Part shown: one piece after another, positions 25,900 to 34,823 of the stretch
How the letters are laid out: the number at the start of each line of letters is the position of its first letter
Numbering within the stretch: position 1 is the first letter of the stretch
NCBI RefSeq assembly: GCF_946221635.1
Contig: NZ_CAMIHB010000007.1
Coordinates: forward strand, 1-64,000
Direction: 5' to 3'
Length of the DNA stretch: 64,000 nucleotides
DNA from: an uncultured Rhodoferax sp.
Lineage (GTDB): Bacteria > Pseudomonadota > Gammaproteobacteria > Burkholderiales > Burkholderiaceae_C
Made by a program: the position numbers and the translations under genes
The notes under the pieces: generated by a model
Told to the model about the DNA's origin: nothing
Database searches by the model: none
The model's input: the letters and a program-made list of their open reading frames with translations, nothing else

Positions 25900-27942
25900 T
25901 TACGCGGCCGCTTTTTCGGCAAAACCGCGGAAGTTGCCCTTCTTCAGGTGGATGAGCAGCAGCGAGATGGTGGCCGGCGTGATGCCCGAAAGGCGCGAGG
26001 CCTGGCCCAGGGTTTCGGGGCGGTGCTTGTTCAGGCGCTGGCGTGCCTCGATGCTCAAGGCACTGACCTGCATGTAATCCAGTTCGGCCGGCAGGCGCAG
26101 ATTCTCGTAATAGGCGGCGCGCTCCACCTCGTCCTTCTGGCGGTCGATGTAGCCGGAGTACTTGGCGGCAATCTCCACCTGCTCCACCACGGCCGACACA
26201 AACGCCGCCTCGGCTGTTTCACGTGGAACACCCTCAGGTGTCATGTTCGCCAGATCGGCATTGGCGTACCTGCCACCATCCAGCGACATGAGCGCCTCGT
26301 AGCCCACATTGGGCCGACGCAGCAGGTCCGCCAGGTTGTATTCATGCTCGATGGCCTTGCCCAGCACGCGCTCGGACTCTTCAGCGACCAGGTTGCGCGG
26401 GTTCACCCAGATGGACTTGAGGCGCTCTGTTTCACGTGAAACCGCATCGCGCTTGCGGCAGAAAGCATCCCAGCGGGCGTTGTCCACCAGGCCCAGTTCG
26501 CGGCCCACTTCAGTCAGGCGGGCGTCGGCATTGTCTTCGCGCAGCTGCAGGCGGAACTCGGCCCGGCTGGTGAACATGCGGTAGGGTTCGGTCACACCCT
26601 TGGTAATCAGGTCGTCCACCAGCACACCCAGATAGGCCTGGTCACGGCCAGGCAGCCAAGTGTCCCCCGTGTAGCTGGCGGCACCCGCAGCGCTGAGTGC
26701 CACATTGCCACCGCCCATGCTGCGTACCTGCAGCGCGGCGTTGATGCCGGCGAACAGGCCCTGGGCCGCCGCCTCTTCGTAGCCCGTGGTGCCGTTGATC
26801 TGCCCGGCAAAGAACAAGCCGCCGATCTGGCGGGTCTCGAAGCTGCTCTTCAAGGAGCGCGGGTCAAAGTAGTCGTACTCGATGGCGTAGCCGGGCCGCA
26901 AGATATGCGCGTTCTCCAGCCCGGCCATGCTGCGCACCAGGTCGTACTGCACGTCGAAGGGCAGGCTGGTGCTGATGCCGTTGGGGTAGTACTCGTGCGT
27001 GGTCAGGCCTTCAGGTTCCAGAAAGATCTGGTGGCTGTCCTTGTCGGCAAAGCGGTTGATCTTGTCTTCCACGCTGGGGCAGTAGCGCGGGCCCACGCCC
27101 TCGATCTTGCCGGTGAACATGGGGCTGCGGTCGAAGCCGGAACGGATGATCTCGTGCGTGCGCTCGTTGGTGTGGGTGATCCAGCAGGGCACCTGCTGCG
27201 GGTGCATGGCCACGTTGCCCATGAAGCTGACCACCGGCATCTGATCGCTCATGCCACCGGGTACGCCGTCGCCGGGCTGCTCGGTGCACTTGGAAAAGTC
27301 GATGCTGCGGCCGTCGATGCGCGGCGGCGTGCCGGTCTTGAGGCGGCCCTGCGGCAGCTTGAGTTCCTTGAGGCGGGCACTCAGACTTTGCGCAGGTGGG
27401 TCCCCTGCCCGGCCGGCCGCGTAATTGTTCAGGCCCACGTGGATCTTGCCGTCCAGGAAAGTGCCAGCCGTCAGCACCACGGTCTTGGCGCGAAAGCGGA
27501 TGCCCACCTGGGTCACAGCGCCTACCACGCGCGCACCGTCTCCATCGCCCTCCACCATCAGGTCGTCCACGGCCTGCTGGAACAAGGACAGGTTGGGCTG
27601 GTTTTCCAGCATGCGACGGATGGCGGCCTTGTAGAGCACGCGGTCCGCCTGGGCGCGGGTGGCACGCACGGCCGGGCCCTTGCTGCTGTTGAGAATGCGG
27701 AACTGGATGCCGCCTTCGTCCGTGGCCAGCGCCATGGCACCGCCCAGTGCGTCCACCTCTTTCACGAGGTGGCCCTTGCCGATGCCACCGATACTGGGGT
27801 TGCAGCTCATCTGGCCCAGGGTTTCGATGTTGTGAGTGAGCAGCAAGGTTTGGCAGCCCATGCGGGCAGCAGCCAGCGCAGCCTCGGTGCCGGCATGGCC
27901 GCCGCCAACGACGATGACATCGAATTCTTGTGGGTAAAGCAT
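25900..27942 (-). CDS. mnmG: tRNA uridine-5-carboxymethylaminomethyl synthesis enzyme MnmG (GidA)
   Basis: The product has 680 residues from the ATG at 27942 (MLYPQEFDVIVVGGGHAGTE), slightly longer than the usual 630-650. The FAD-binding GGGHAGTEAALAAARMG opens the protein. The GidA signatures TLGQMSCNPSIGGIGKGHL and GLNNYAAGRAGDPPA are clear, and the C-terminal helical domain ends with RLSGITPATISLLLIHLKK. With MnmE it modifies U34 of several tRNAs. Two parS-like sites lie within its coding sequence. Confidence 0.96.
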   Translation of the reverse strand: MLYPQEFDVIVVGGGHAGTEAALAAARMGCQTLLLTHNIETLGQMSCNPSIGGIGKGHLVKEVDALGGAMALATDEGGIQFRILNSSKGPAVRATRAQADRVLYKAAIRRMLENQPNLSLFQQAVDDLMVEGDGDGARVVGAVTQVGIRFRAKTVVLTAGTFLDGKIHVGLNNYAAGRAGDPPAQSLSARLKELKLPQGRLKTGTPPRIDGRSIDFSKCTEQPGDGVPGGMSDQMPVVSFMGNVAMHPQQVPCWITHTNERTHEIIRSGFDRSPMFTGKIEGVGPRYCPSVEDKINRFADKDSHQIFLEPEGLTTHEYYPNGISTSLPFDVQYDLVRSMAGLENAHILRPGYAIEYDYFDPRSLKSSFETRQIGGLFFAGQINGTTGYEEAAAQGLFAGINAALQVRSMGGGNVALSAAGAASYTGDTWLPGRDQAYLGVLVDDLITKGVTEPYRMFTSRAEFRLQLREDNADARLTEVGRELGLVDNARWDAFCRKRDAVSRETERLKSIWVNPRNLVAEESERVLGKAIEHEYNLADLLRRPNVGYEALMSLDGGRYANADLANMTPEGVPRETAEAAFVSAVVEQVEIAAKYSGYIDRQKDEVERAAYYENLRLPAELDYMQVSALSIEARQRLNKHRPETLGQASRLSGITPATISLLLIHLKKGNFRGFAEKAAA
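26215..26230 (-). other. parS site 2 inside mnmG
   Basis: On the minus strand TGTTCCACGTGAAACA fits the parS consensus exactly. It encodes part of GVPRETAEA in MnmG, so the protein tolerates the site. Confidence 0.88.
26428..26443 (+). other. parS-like site 3 inside mnmG
   Basis: TGTTTCACGTGAAACC matches parS at 15 of 16 positions, with only the last base differing. It lies in codons for AVSRETER of MnmG, 213 bases from site 2. Confidence 0.8.
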
Positions 27943-28064
27943 GGTGGTCTGTTCGGGCGCACCTAGAGAGACAGGGGGGTGCGCCAAGTGAGGGGGGAAG
28001 GCCGTGATTTTACCGGTTGCCTGATTTTTTGGCACGTTGGCTTTGGATCGGCTGCATTGCTGCG

Positions 28065-28162
28065 GATTCAGCGGACGGGATGTCCTGCGCCGTTCGTGTC
28101 CCCCGGCCCGGGAGGGGCCTCCTCCTTTACCTCACTTTGCAGAACATCCCATCCACTGAATC
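28065..28162 (-). repeat. Nested hairpin element, family B, unit B3
   Basis: The outer arms at 28065-28088 and 28139-28162 pair over 24 positions with three deviations. All three are C/T changes that give G-U pairs on the minus strand. The minus-strand core is GAGGTAAAGGAGGA, a hairpin GGCCC with loop CTCCC and GGGCC, then GGGGGACACGAACGGC. The arms are unrelated in sequence to those of B1. Promoter side of mnmG. Confidence 0.78.
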
Positions 28163-28210
28163 TGGCGATGGATTGGCATGCTCAGGTAGAAAACCGCCAC
28201 GTCGAGCGAT

Positions 28211-28296
28211 GGGGATAGGCTGTGCGTTTTGCGTAGGTAAAGGAGGAGCCCGCGCAGCGGGCGGGGGACACGAAGCAAAACGCACAGCCTATCCCC
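28211..28296 (+). repeat. Nested hairpin element, family B, unit B4
   Basis: The outer arms at 28211-28232 and 28275-28296 are a perfect 22-base inverted repeat (GGATAGGCTGTGCGTTTTGC in the arm). The core is GTAGGTAAAGGAGGA, the hairpin GCCCGCGCAGCGGGC, and GGGGGACACGAA. It lies 48 bases from B3 in the same head-to-head arrangement as B1/B2, and 45 bases upstream of the FMN reductase gene. Confidence 0.8.
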
Positions 28297-28341
28297 GCCG
28301 CGGGCGAAGAAAAAAACACAAGCCACAGCGACAATAAGACC

Positions 28342-28926
28342 ATGACCAAACTCCTCATCTTCGCGGGCAGCACCCGCCAACACTCCTTCAACCGCCGCCT
28401 CGCCCACGTAGCCGCCGCCATGGCCCGCGAGGCGGGTGCTGAAGTGACCCACCTCGAACTGGCGGACTTCGACATCCCGCTCTACAACGCCGACCTGGAG
28501 GCCACCGGTACCCCGCCCGACGTGATCCGCCTCAAGGAAATCATGGACGCGCACCCGGCCTGGATCATCGTCTCGCCCGAGTACAACGGCAGCTACACCG
28601 GCCTCATGAAGAACACGCTGGACTGGGCCAGCAGCCCCGTCAAAGGCCATCCGGTGTGGGCCGATGGCGACAAGCCCTTCGCCGGCAAGGTCGTGGGTCT
28701 GCTGAGCGCCTCCCCCGGCGCGCTGGGCGGCCTGCGCTCACTGAGCCATCTGCAGCCCCTGCTGCTCGCCCTGCACTGCTGGCTCGCGCCCAAGCAGTTT
28801 GCGCTGGGCTCAGCCGGCAAGGCCTTTGATGAACAGGGCCAGCTCACCGACGCGCGCCAGCGCCAGGGTGTGCAAGCCGTGGTGGACCAGGTGCTGTGGG
28901 CGGCGCCCCGTCTGGGTCGCCACTAA
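28342..28926 (+). CDS. NAD(P)H-dependent FMN reductase / quinone reductase
   Basis: The 194-residue flavodoxin-like protein opens LLIFAGSTRQHSFNRRLAH, the FMN phosphate loop of the ChrR/YieF/SsuE family, and has SPEYNGSYTGLMKNTLDW at about 75-92, the second FMN contact. Members reduce FMN, quinones or chromate using NAD(P)H. There are no sulfonate or chromate genes nearby, so a quinone or general oxidative-stress role is most likely. It begins 45 bases after the B4 hairpin, which may affect its expression. Confidence 0.92.
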   Translation: MTKLLIFAGSTRQHSFNRRLAHVAAAMAREAGAEVTHLELADFDIPLYNADLEATGTPPDVIRLKEIMDAHPAWIIVSPEYNGSYTGLMKNTLDWASSPVKGHPVWADGDKPFAGKVVGLLSASPGALGGLRSLSHLQPLLLALHCWLAPKQFALGSAGKAFDEQGQLTDARQRQGVQAVVDQVLWAAPRLGRH

Positions 28927-28927
28927 A

Positions 28928-28995
28928 GATAAAACAGGGGCTTAGCCCCCGTGGATATTGCGCCAACAGCTACCAATTTGATAGCAAATTGACGC
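28928..28995 (+). repeat. Dispersed intergenic repeat, family A, copy 5
   Basis: One of the best copies: AGGGGCTTAGCCCCCGTGGA, TATTGCGCCAACAGCTACCA, ATTTGATAGCA. It lies between the stop codons of two convergent genes. AGGGGCTTAGCCCC can form a hairpin, so the copy may serve as a bidirectional terminator. Confidence 0.75.
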
Positions 28996-29009
28996 ATGCC
29001 GCGCCGCAC

Positions 29010-30464
29010 TCAGAACGGGTAGTGGCGCGGCGTGGTCTGCAGCGTGATCCAGCGCAGCTCGGTGAACTCGGCCACACCAGCCTTGCCACCGAAGCGGCCC
29101 ATGCCACTGCCCTTCACGCCACCAAAGGGCATCTGCGCCTCGTCGTGCACCGTGGGGCCGTTCACATGACAGATGCCGGAGTCAATGCGGCGTGCCACGT
29201 TGAAGGCGCGCGCGACGTCGGCCCCAAACACGGCGGACGACAGGCCGTACTCGTTGTCATTGGCACAGGCCACGGCCTCGTCCACGCCGTTGACGCGCAC
29301 CACGCACTTCACCGGGCCAAAGGTTTCCTCGTGGTAGATGCGCATGGCGGGGGTCACGTGGTCCAGCACGGTGGCGGCCATCAGCGTGTTGCTGGCCTTG
29401 CCGCCGCACAGCAGCTTGGCGCCCTTGGCCAGCGCGTCGTCGATCAGCGCGTTGCAATGCTCCACCGTGTTCATGCCAATCACCGAGCCCAGCACCACCG
29501 GGTCGGGCTTGCGCGGGTCGCCCACAGGCAGCGCGGCGGCCTTGGCGGCAAACTGCTTCACAAAGGCGTCGGCAATCTTCTGGTCCACCACGATGCGCTC
29601 GGTGCTCATACAAATTTGCCCGCTGTTGGCAAAGCAGCCAAAGGCCGCGCCGTTCACCGCGTCTTCGATGACCGCGTCGTCCAGGATCACCATGGGCGCC
29701 TTGCCGCCCAGCTCCAGCACCACGGGCTTGAGGTACTTGGCGCAGGTCATCGCAATGATCTTGCCGACCCGGGTGGAGCCCGTGAAGTTGACCCGGCGCA
29801 CGGCCGGGTGTGCCACCACCGCTTCCACCACGGCACCCGCATCGGCCGGGGCGTTGGTGATGTAGTTCACCACGCCGGGCGGGAAACCGGCCTCATTGAA
29901 GGCCTCCACAATGAGCTGGTGGGTGCGCGGGCAGTTCTCGCTGCCCTTGAAGATCACCGTGTTGCCGCAGGCCAGCGGCGTGGCAATGGCGCGCACGCCC
30001 AGGATGATGGGTGCATTCCACGGCGCAATGCCCAGCACCACACCGGCGGGCTGGCGCACGCCCATGGCCAGGCTGCCGGGCACGTCGGACGGGATCACCT
30101 CGCCGCTGATCTGGGTGGTCAGCGCCGCAGCCTCGCGGATCATGCCCGCGGCCAGGTGCACGTTGAAGCCGGCCCACATGCCGGTACCGCCTGTTTCGGC
30201 GCCCACCGCTGCAATGAACTGCGGGGTCTTGGCTTCCAGCGCATCGGCCGCCTTGAGCAGCAGCGCGCGGCGTTCGCCGGGGCCGGTCTGGCTCCAGGAC
30301 TTGAAGGCTTCGGCCGCGGCATCGGCTGCCTTGACGGCATCGGCCGCCGACGCTGCGGGGGCGCGGGTGGCGACGCTGCCGTCCAAGGGGTTGCGTCGCT
30401 CAAAGGTCGCGCCTTGTTCGGCGCCAACGTTGAGGCCATTGATCAGCATGGACAAATCGGACAT
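29010..30464 (-). CDS. Aldehyde dehydrogenase (benzaldehyde/salicylaldehyde/vanillin type)
   Basis: The product has 484 residues from the ATG at 30464 (MSDLSMLINGLNVGAEQGAT). NAD-site FTGSTRVGK, catalytic Glu in LELGGKAPM and catalytic Cys in ANSGQICMSTERI are all intact. The C-terminal ELRWITLQTTPRHYPF ending is characteristic of salicylaldehyde and vanillin dehydrogenases, which oxidise aromatic aldehydes. It is divergent from an AraC-family gene that probably controls it. No ring-cleavage genes are nearby, so the physiological substrate is open. Confidence 0.9.
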   Translation of the reverse strand: MSDLSMLINGLNVGAEQGATFERRNPLDGSVATRAPAASAADAVKAADAAAEAFKSWSQTGPGERRALLLKAADALEAKTPQFIAAVGAETGGTGMWAGFNVHLAAGMIREAAALTTQISGEVIPSDVPGSLAMGVRQPAGVVLGIAPWNAPIILGVRAIATPLACGNTVIFKGSENCPRTHQLIVEAFNEAGFPPGVVNYITNAPADAGAVVEAVVAHPAVRRVNFTGSTRVGKIIAMTCAKYLKPVVLELGGKAPMVILDDAVIEDAVNGAAFGCFANSGQICMSTERIVVDQKIADAFVKQFAAKAAALPVGDPRKPDPVVLGSVIGMNTVEHCNALIDDALAKGAKLLCGGKASNTLMAATVLDHVTPAMRIYHEETFGPVKCVVRVNGVDEAVACANDNEYGLSSAVFGADVARAFNVARRIDSGICHVNGPTVHDEAQMPFGGVKGSGMGRFGGKAGVAEFTELRWITLQTTPRHYPF

Positions 30465-30639
30465 GGGAGTCTCCTGCGCAAAGCGGCATGGGTGGGAAAG
30501 CTGCATCCTAGGAACAAGCGGTCGGCCCCGCTTTGCTGCCCGTGCACAAGCCGCTGGCATAAACGTGCACACCCCCTAGGGATAACCCTTGAAGGACCGA
30601 AGCACCAAAGCGCCAGCCGCCGCCCATAATCCATTCACC

Positions 30640-31635
30640 ATGCAGGCCATCCACCCCCTCGGCCCCTCCCGCCCCCAGGCCACCCAGATTCTCAGCACCG
30701 ACGACGTGACGCCCCGCGAGCGGGCGCCGCTGTGGTGCGAGTGGGTCTGGACGCAATTCGGTGGCCTGCGCTCGGACCTGTACGGGGATACCGAATTTGA
30801 TGGGCACCTGCACACCGGACAGGCTGGCAAGCTGATCCTGACCCGCCTGGACGCCAACCGCCACCGCGTCATCCGCACCCGCGACATGGCCCGCGCCAGC
30901 GAAGAGGCCTATCTGAAAATCATCGCGCCACTGCGCGGATGCGCCGGGGTCGAACAAGCCGGCCGCCAGGCCTGGATCGGCCCAGGCGCCTGGACGCTGT
31001 ACGACACCACGGCCGATTACCTCATCGCCAACCCCGAGCGGGTGGAACACCTCATCGTGATGGTGCCCAAGGCCGATCTGTCAGACCAGGGCCTCCGGCT
31101 GGACACGCTGATGGCACGGCCCATAGGGGGCGCCGGCGGTGCCACCGGCATCGCGCGCGTGGCCTTGAGCACGATGCGCAACACCTTCGAAGAACTGCCC
31201 AATATGAGTGCCGATGCCGCCCGGGGCGCCGGCGAGCTGATCACGCAGCTGGTACGTCTGTCGCTCCTCGAACTGGCCGGTCAGCAAACGCCCCTCACCC
31301 AGCGCGAGGCCCTCAAGGACCGCATCCGCCGCCACGTGGCCATGCACCTGCGCGACCCCGACCTGTCCGCGGACCAGATCGCCACGGCCCTGCACTGCAG
31401 CAGGCGCCACCTCTACAACGCCTTTGCCGACGAACCCCTGACCCTGGCCAGCTACATCCAGCAGCTGCGGCTCGATGCCTGCGTGCGCGAGCTGCGGCAG
31501 GTGGGGACTGGCGCGCGGTCCATCACCGACATTGCCCTGTACTGGGGGTTCAACAACCCGTCCCACTTCAGCCGCGTGTTCCGCGAACGCACGGGGCAAA
31601 GCCCCAGCGAATTCCGCCAGTCACTGGCGCACTGA
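30640..31635 (+). CDS. AraC-family transcriptional regulator
   Basis: The product has 331 residues from the ATG at 30640. A TTG start 17 codons upstream is possible but has no ribosome site. The N-terminal part (about 30-210) matches the AraC_binding_2 type (the NahR/FeaR-like AraC group). The C-terminal double helix-turn-helix covers about 235-331, with LSADQIATALHCSRRHLYNA and DIALYWGFNNPSHFSRVFRE. It is divergent from the aldehyde dehydrogenase gene across a 175-bp gap. FeaR-type members activate aldehyde dehydrogenase genes, so local control of that gene is likely. Confidence 0.88.
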   Translation: MQAIHPLGPSRPQATQILSTDDVTPRERAPLWCEWVWTQFGGLRSDLYGDTEFDGHLHTGQAGKLILTRLDANRHRVIRTRDMARASEEAYLKIIAPLRGCAGVEQAGRQAWIGPGAWTLYDTTADYLIANPERVEHLIVMVPKADLSDQGLRLDTLMARPIGGAGGATGIARVALSTMRNTFEELPNMSADAARGAGELITQLVRLSLLELAGQQTPLTQREALKDRIRRHVAMHLRDPDLSADQIATALHCSRRHLYNAFADEPLTLASYIQQLRLDACVRELRQVGTGARSITDIALYWGFNNPSHFSRVFRERTGQSPSEFRQSLAH

Positions 31636-31642
31636 GCCGGCC

Positions 31643-32338
31643 TCAAGCCAGGCCGGCTTCGCGCAGCAGCATGTCCGGCGCCAGGATGTCGATGCGACCA
31701 TAGCCCAGGCCCAGCACGCCGTGCTGCACAAAGTACTTGAGTTCCTTGGCCAGGGTCTGGCGTGTCACACCCAGCATCATGGCGAGTTCCTCGTGCGAGA
31801 CCTGCACCTTGGCGCGCGCCTCGGGTGCCATGGTGGTGTCCCCGTGCGACAAGGTCACCAGGCGCCGCGCCACGCGCGTGCGGATGGAGCGCAGCATGGT
31901 GTCTTCCACCAGGGAGAACAGGCTGCGCACCCGCGCGCACAGCAAGGCGGTAATGCCATGGGCAAAGCCGCTGCGCTGCATCAGGCGCTTGAAGTCGGCG
32001 GCCGAGATGACCAGCAGCACCGCCACCTCCAGCGCCGTCACATCGTGCGGGCGCTGCCGACCGTCCAGCAGCATGGTCTCGCCAAACCAGTTGCCGGGCT
32101 CCAGCATGGCCAGAATGCCTTCACGCCCGTCCTCACCCAGGGTGGAGACGCGCAGCGTGCCCTGCAGCACGCCGTAGAAACCGCCGGAATGATCTCCCTT
32201 GTGGTAGACCATGTCGCCGGGCTGCAGGGCCTGCAGGGTGGCCACGGCCAGCATCGCCTTGCGTTCGGCCAGCGGGAGGCCGCCGAACCAGGGATTGAGC
32301 GACATCGTGCGCAGCAATTCGGTTTTTGAGTAGCGCAT
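31643..32338 (-). CDS. Crp/Fnr-family transcriptional regulator
   Basis: The product has 231 residues from the ATG at 32338, after GGGGAG. A cyclic-nucleotide-binding-like beta-roll covers about 15-140 (MVYHKGDHSGGFYGVLQGTL, LEPGNWFGETMLLDGRQRPH). The C-terminal winged helix has SHEELAMMLGVTRQTLAKEL as recognition helices. There are no FNR-type N-terminal cysteines. It is divergent from the GMC oxidoreductase gene across a 158-bp gap and convergent with the AraC gene, 7 bases apart. The effector is unknown. Confidence 0.92.
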   Translation of the reverse strand: MRYSKTELLRTMSLNPWFGGLPLAERKAMLAVATLQALQPGDMVYHKGDHSGGFYGVLQGTLRVSTLGEDGREGILAMLEPGNWFGETMLLDGRQRPHDVTALEVAVLLVISAADFKRLMQRSGFAHGITALLCARVRSLFSLVEDTMLRSIRTRVARRLVTLSHGDTTMAPEARAKVQVSHEELAMMLGVTRQTLAKELKYFVQHGVLGLGYGRIDILAPDMLLREAGLA

Positions 32339-32496
32339 CCATTTCTCCCCGGTGATTACCCTCGATTGTTCGTTTTTTAACAGTTTAGCGCCCTGGCGGC
32401 GGTTAACGTCCCCCAAAGTTGTGGGTTCAACCACATTGGCCGCCATTCGCGGAACTAAGTCCACCTTGCGCGGACTTTTCTCACTCCTTGCTTTGT

Positions 32497-34122
32497 ATGT
32501 CTTCACAAGAATTCGATTACATCGTCGTTGGCGGCGGCTCTGCCGGTTGCGTGGTGGCCAGCCGCCTCAGCGAAGACCCCTCCTTCTCCGTCTGCCTGCT
32601 CGAAGCGGGCGGCCCCGACACCAGTCCCTTCATCCATGCACCGCTGGGCTTTGCCGCCACGGCGCCGCTGGGCATCTTCAACTGGAACTACGAGAGCGTG
32701 CCCCAACCCGGGCTGGGCGGGCGGCGCGGCTTTGCGCCGCGCGGCAAGGTGCTGGGCGGCAGCAGCTCGCTCAATGCCATGGTCTACACCCGCGGCAACC
32801 CCAGCGACTACGACCGCTGGGCTGCCCAGGGCAACCCGGGCTGGAGCTATGCCGAAGTGCTGCCCCTGTTCAAACAGGCCGAGCACAACCAGTGCTTTGG
32901 CGCCAATGAATACCGCGGCACCGGCGGCCCGCTCAACGTGAGCTACCTGCGCAGCCCCAGCCCGCTCAACACCGCCTTTCTGGACGCCTGCGAAAGCCAG
33001 GGCCTGCCGCGCACGCCCGACTACAACGGCGCCCAGCAATGGGGTTGCGCCCCGGCCCAGGTCACCCAAAAAGACGGTGAGCGCTGGAGCGCAGCCAAGG
33101 CCTACCTCACCCCGCACCGCAACCGCCCCAACCTCACCGTCATCACCCAGGCCCATACCTGCAAAGTACTGCTGGAAGGCACCAACGGGGACCAGAAGGC
33201 CACTGGGGTTCAGTACCTGCACCAGGGCCAGTTGCAAGAGGTGCGCGCGCGGCGCGAGGTGGTGCTCAGCAGCGGCGCCTTTGGCTCGCCGCAGATCCTC
33301 ATGCTCTCGGGCGTGGGCCCGGCGGACCACTTGCGCGAACTGGGCATTCCGGTACGCCACGTGCTGCCCGGTGTGGGCCAGAACCTGCAGGACCATGTGA
33401 CCACGGTACTCATCTACCGCACAGCGGCCCAGGACACCACCCTGGGCTTCTCGCTCCAGGGCGCGCTCACCATGATCAAGTCCGTCTTTGAGTGGCGCAG
33501 CCGGCGCACGGGCTGGGTCACCACCAATGTGGCCGAATCGCAGGGCTTTCTCAAGACCCAGCCTGACCTGGAAGCGCCCGACATCCAGCTCGCCTTCTGC
33601 ACCGGCATCGTGGACGACCACACACGCAAGACGCACCTGGGCCACGGCTACACCCTCCACGTGACGCTGATGCGCCCCAAGAGCCGCGGCAGCCTCACCT
33701 TGCAAAGCGCCAAGCCCACCGACGCGCCGCGCATCGATCCCGCCTACTACCAGCACCCCGAGGATCTGGAAACCATGGTGCGCGGCACGCAGATGGGTTT
33801 CGACATCATGCAGGCCCAGCCCCTGGCGGCCCACCGCGGCAAGATGCTCTACCCCCTGGAGCGGGACAACCGCCAGCAACTGGAAGCCTTCCTGCGCGAC
33901 CATTCCGACACCGAATACCACCCTATCGGCACCTGCAAGATGGGCCCGGCCAGCGACCCGCTGGCCGTGGTGGACGCCGAGCTGCGTGTGCACGGCCTGC
34001 AGGGGCTGCGCGTGGTGGACGCGTCCATCATGCCGGACCTGGTGACCGGCAACACCAATGCCCCCACCATCATGATTGCGGAAAAAGCGGCCCGGATGAT
34101 CCTGCAAAGCACTCGGGCATGA
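32497..34122 (+). CDS. GMC-family flavoprotein oxidoreductase (choline/alcohol dehydrogenase-like)
   Basis: The product has 541 residues from the ATG at 32497 (MSSQEFDYIVVGGGSAGCVV). The FAD dinucleotide fold is at 7-35, and the GMC signature 1 region GKVLGGSSSLNAMVYTRGNP is at about 83-102. The C-terminal catalytic pair is in EYHPIGTCKMG (His) and TGNTNAPT (Asn). Such enzymes oxidise alcohols or choline, passing electrons to quinone or oxygen. No betaine aldehyde dehydrogenase is adjacent, so choline is not specially indicated. It may be controlled by the divergent Crp-family gene. Confidence 0.92.
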   Translation: MSSQEFDYIVVGGGSAGCVVASRLSEDPSFSVCLLEAGGPDTSPFIHAPLGFAATAPLGIFNWNYESVPQPGLGGRRGFAPRGKVLGGSSSLNAMVYTRGNPSDYDRWAAQGNPGWSYAEVLPLFKQAEHNQCFGANEYRGTGGPLNVSYLRSPSPLNTAFLDACESQGLPRTPDYNGAQQWGCAPAQVTQKDGERWSAAKAYLTPHRNRPNLTVITQAHTCKVLLEGTNGDQKATGVQYLHQGQLQEVRARREVVLSSGAFGSPQILMLSGVGPADHLRELGIPVRHVLPGVGQNLQDHVTTVLIYRTAAQDTTLGFSLQGALTMIKSVFEWRSRRTGWVTTNVAESQGFLKTQPDLEAPDIQLAFCTGIVDDHTRKTHLGHGYTLHVTLMRPKSRGSLTLQSAKPTDAPRIDPAYYQHPEDLETMVRGTQMGFDIMQAQPLAAHRGKMLYPLERDNRQQLEAFLRDHSDTEYHPIGTCKMGPASDPLAVVDAELRVHGLQGLRVVDASIMPDLVTGNTNAPTIMIAEKAARMILQSTRA

Positions 34123-34170
34123 GCCTGGCGCTAGCATGGCGGCCCATTCCACATCAGACATAGGACGACC

Positions 34171-34779
34171 ATGAAGCTCTACTACTCCCCCGGCGCCTGT
34201 TCGCTGTCCCCGCACATCGCCCTGCATGAAGCCGGCCTGGCCTTTGAGGGCATCCTCACCCCGACCAAGACCCACAAGACGCCCGACGGCACCGACTACT
34301 ACACCATCAACCCGCTGGGCTATGTGCCCTTCCTCGTGCTGGACGACGGCCGCACCCTGCACGAAGGCCCGGCCATCGTGCAGTACATCGCCGACCAGGT
34401 GCCCGAGAAGCAACTCGCCCCGGCCAACGGCAGCTACGAGCGCTACAAGCTGCAGGAATGGCTCACCTTCATCGGCACCGAGCTGCACAAGAACTTCTCA
34501 CCCCTGTTTGTTCCCACCACGCCCGACGACGTGAAAGCCACCTTCCGCCAGCGCCTGCTCTCGCGCCTGACCTGGGTCAACGGTGAACTGGCCGGCAAGA
34601 GCTACCTCATGGGCGACACCTTCACCGTAGCCGACGGCTACCTCTTCACCGTCACCAACTGGGCCCGCCATACCGGTGTGGACATTGCCGGCCTCACCCA
34701 CCTGGGCGAATACCGGGCCCGCGTGGGCGCCCGCCCAGCGGTGCAGGCCGCCCTGCGGGCCGAAGGTCTGGACAAGTAA
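34171..34779 (+). CDS. Beta-class glutathione S-transferase
   Basis: The 202-residue protein begins MKLYYSPGACSLSPHIAL, nearly identical in pattern to E. coli GstA, with the beta-class catalytic Cys at residue 10. The thioredoxin-like N domain contains GYVPFLVLDDGRTLHEGPAI (the cis-Pro and the EGPAI glutathione loop). The C-terminal helical domain follows from about 85. It conjugates or binds glutathione in the cytoplasm. It is 48 bases downstream of the GMC gene, probably in the same transcript, and a strong terminator follows. Confidence 0.94.
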   Translation: MKLYYSPGACSLSPHIALHEAGLAFEGILTPTKTHKTPDGTDYYTINPLGYVPFLVLDDGRTLHEGPAIVQYIADQVPEKQLAPANGSYERYKLQEWLTFIGTELHKNFSPLFVPTTPDDVKATFRQRLLSRLTWVNGELAGKSYLMGDTFTVADGYLFTVTNWARHTGVDIAGLTHLGEYRARVGARPAVQAALRAEGLDK

Positions 34780-34798
34780 GCCGGCTGGAACGCCAAGC

Positions 34799-34822
34799 AA
34801 GGCCCTGCGGGGCCTTTTTTTA
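34799..34822 (+). terminator. Rho-independent terminator after the GST gene
   Basis: AAGGCCC and GGGCCTT enclose a short loop and run into a stretch of seven T residues. It starts 20 bases after the stop codon. Confidence 0.9.
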
Positions 34823-34823
34823 C

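Noticed and set aside
32503..34488. A 661-codon minus-strand frame
   Set aside because: It is antisense to the GMC oxidoreductase and GST genes, whose motifs are intact; it has no ribosome site or recognisable domain.
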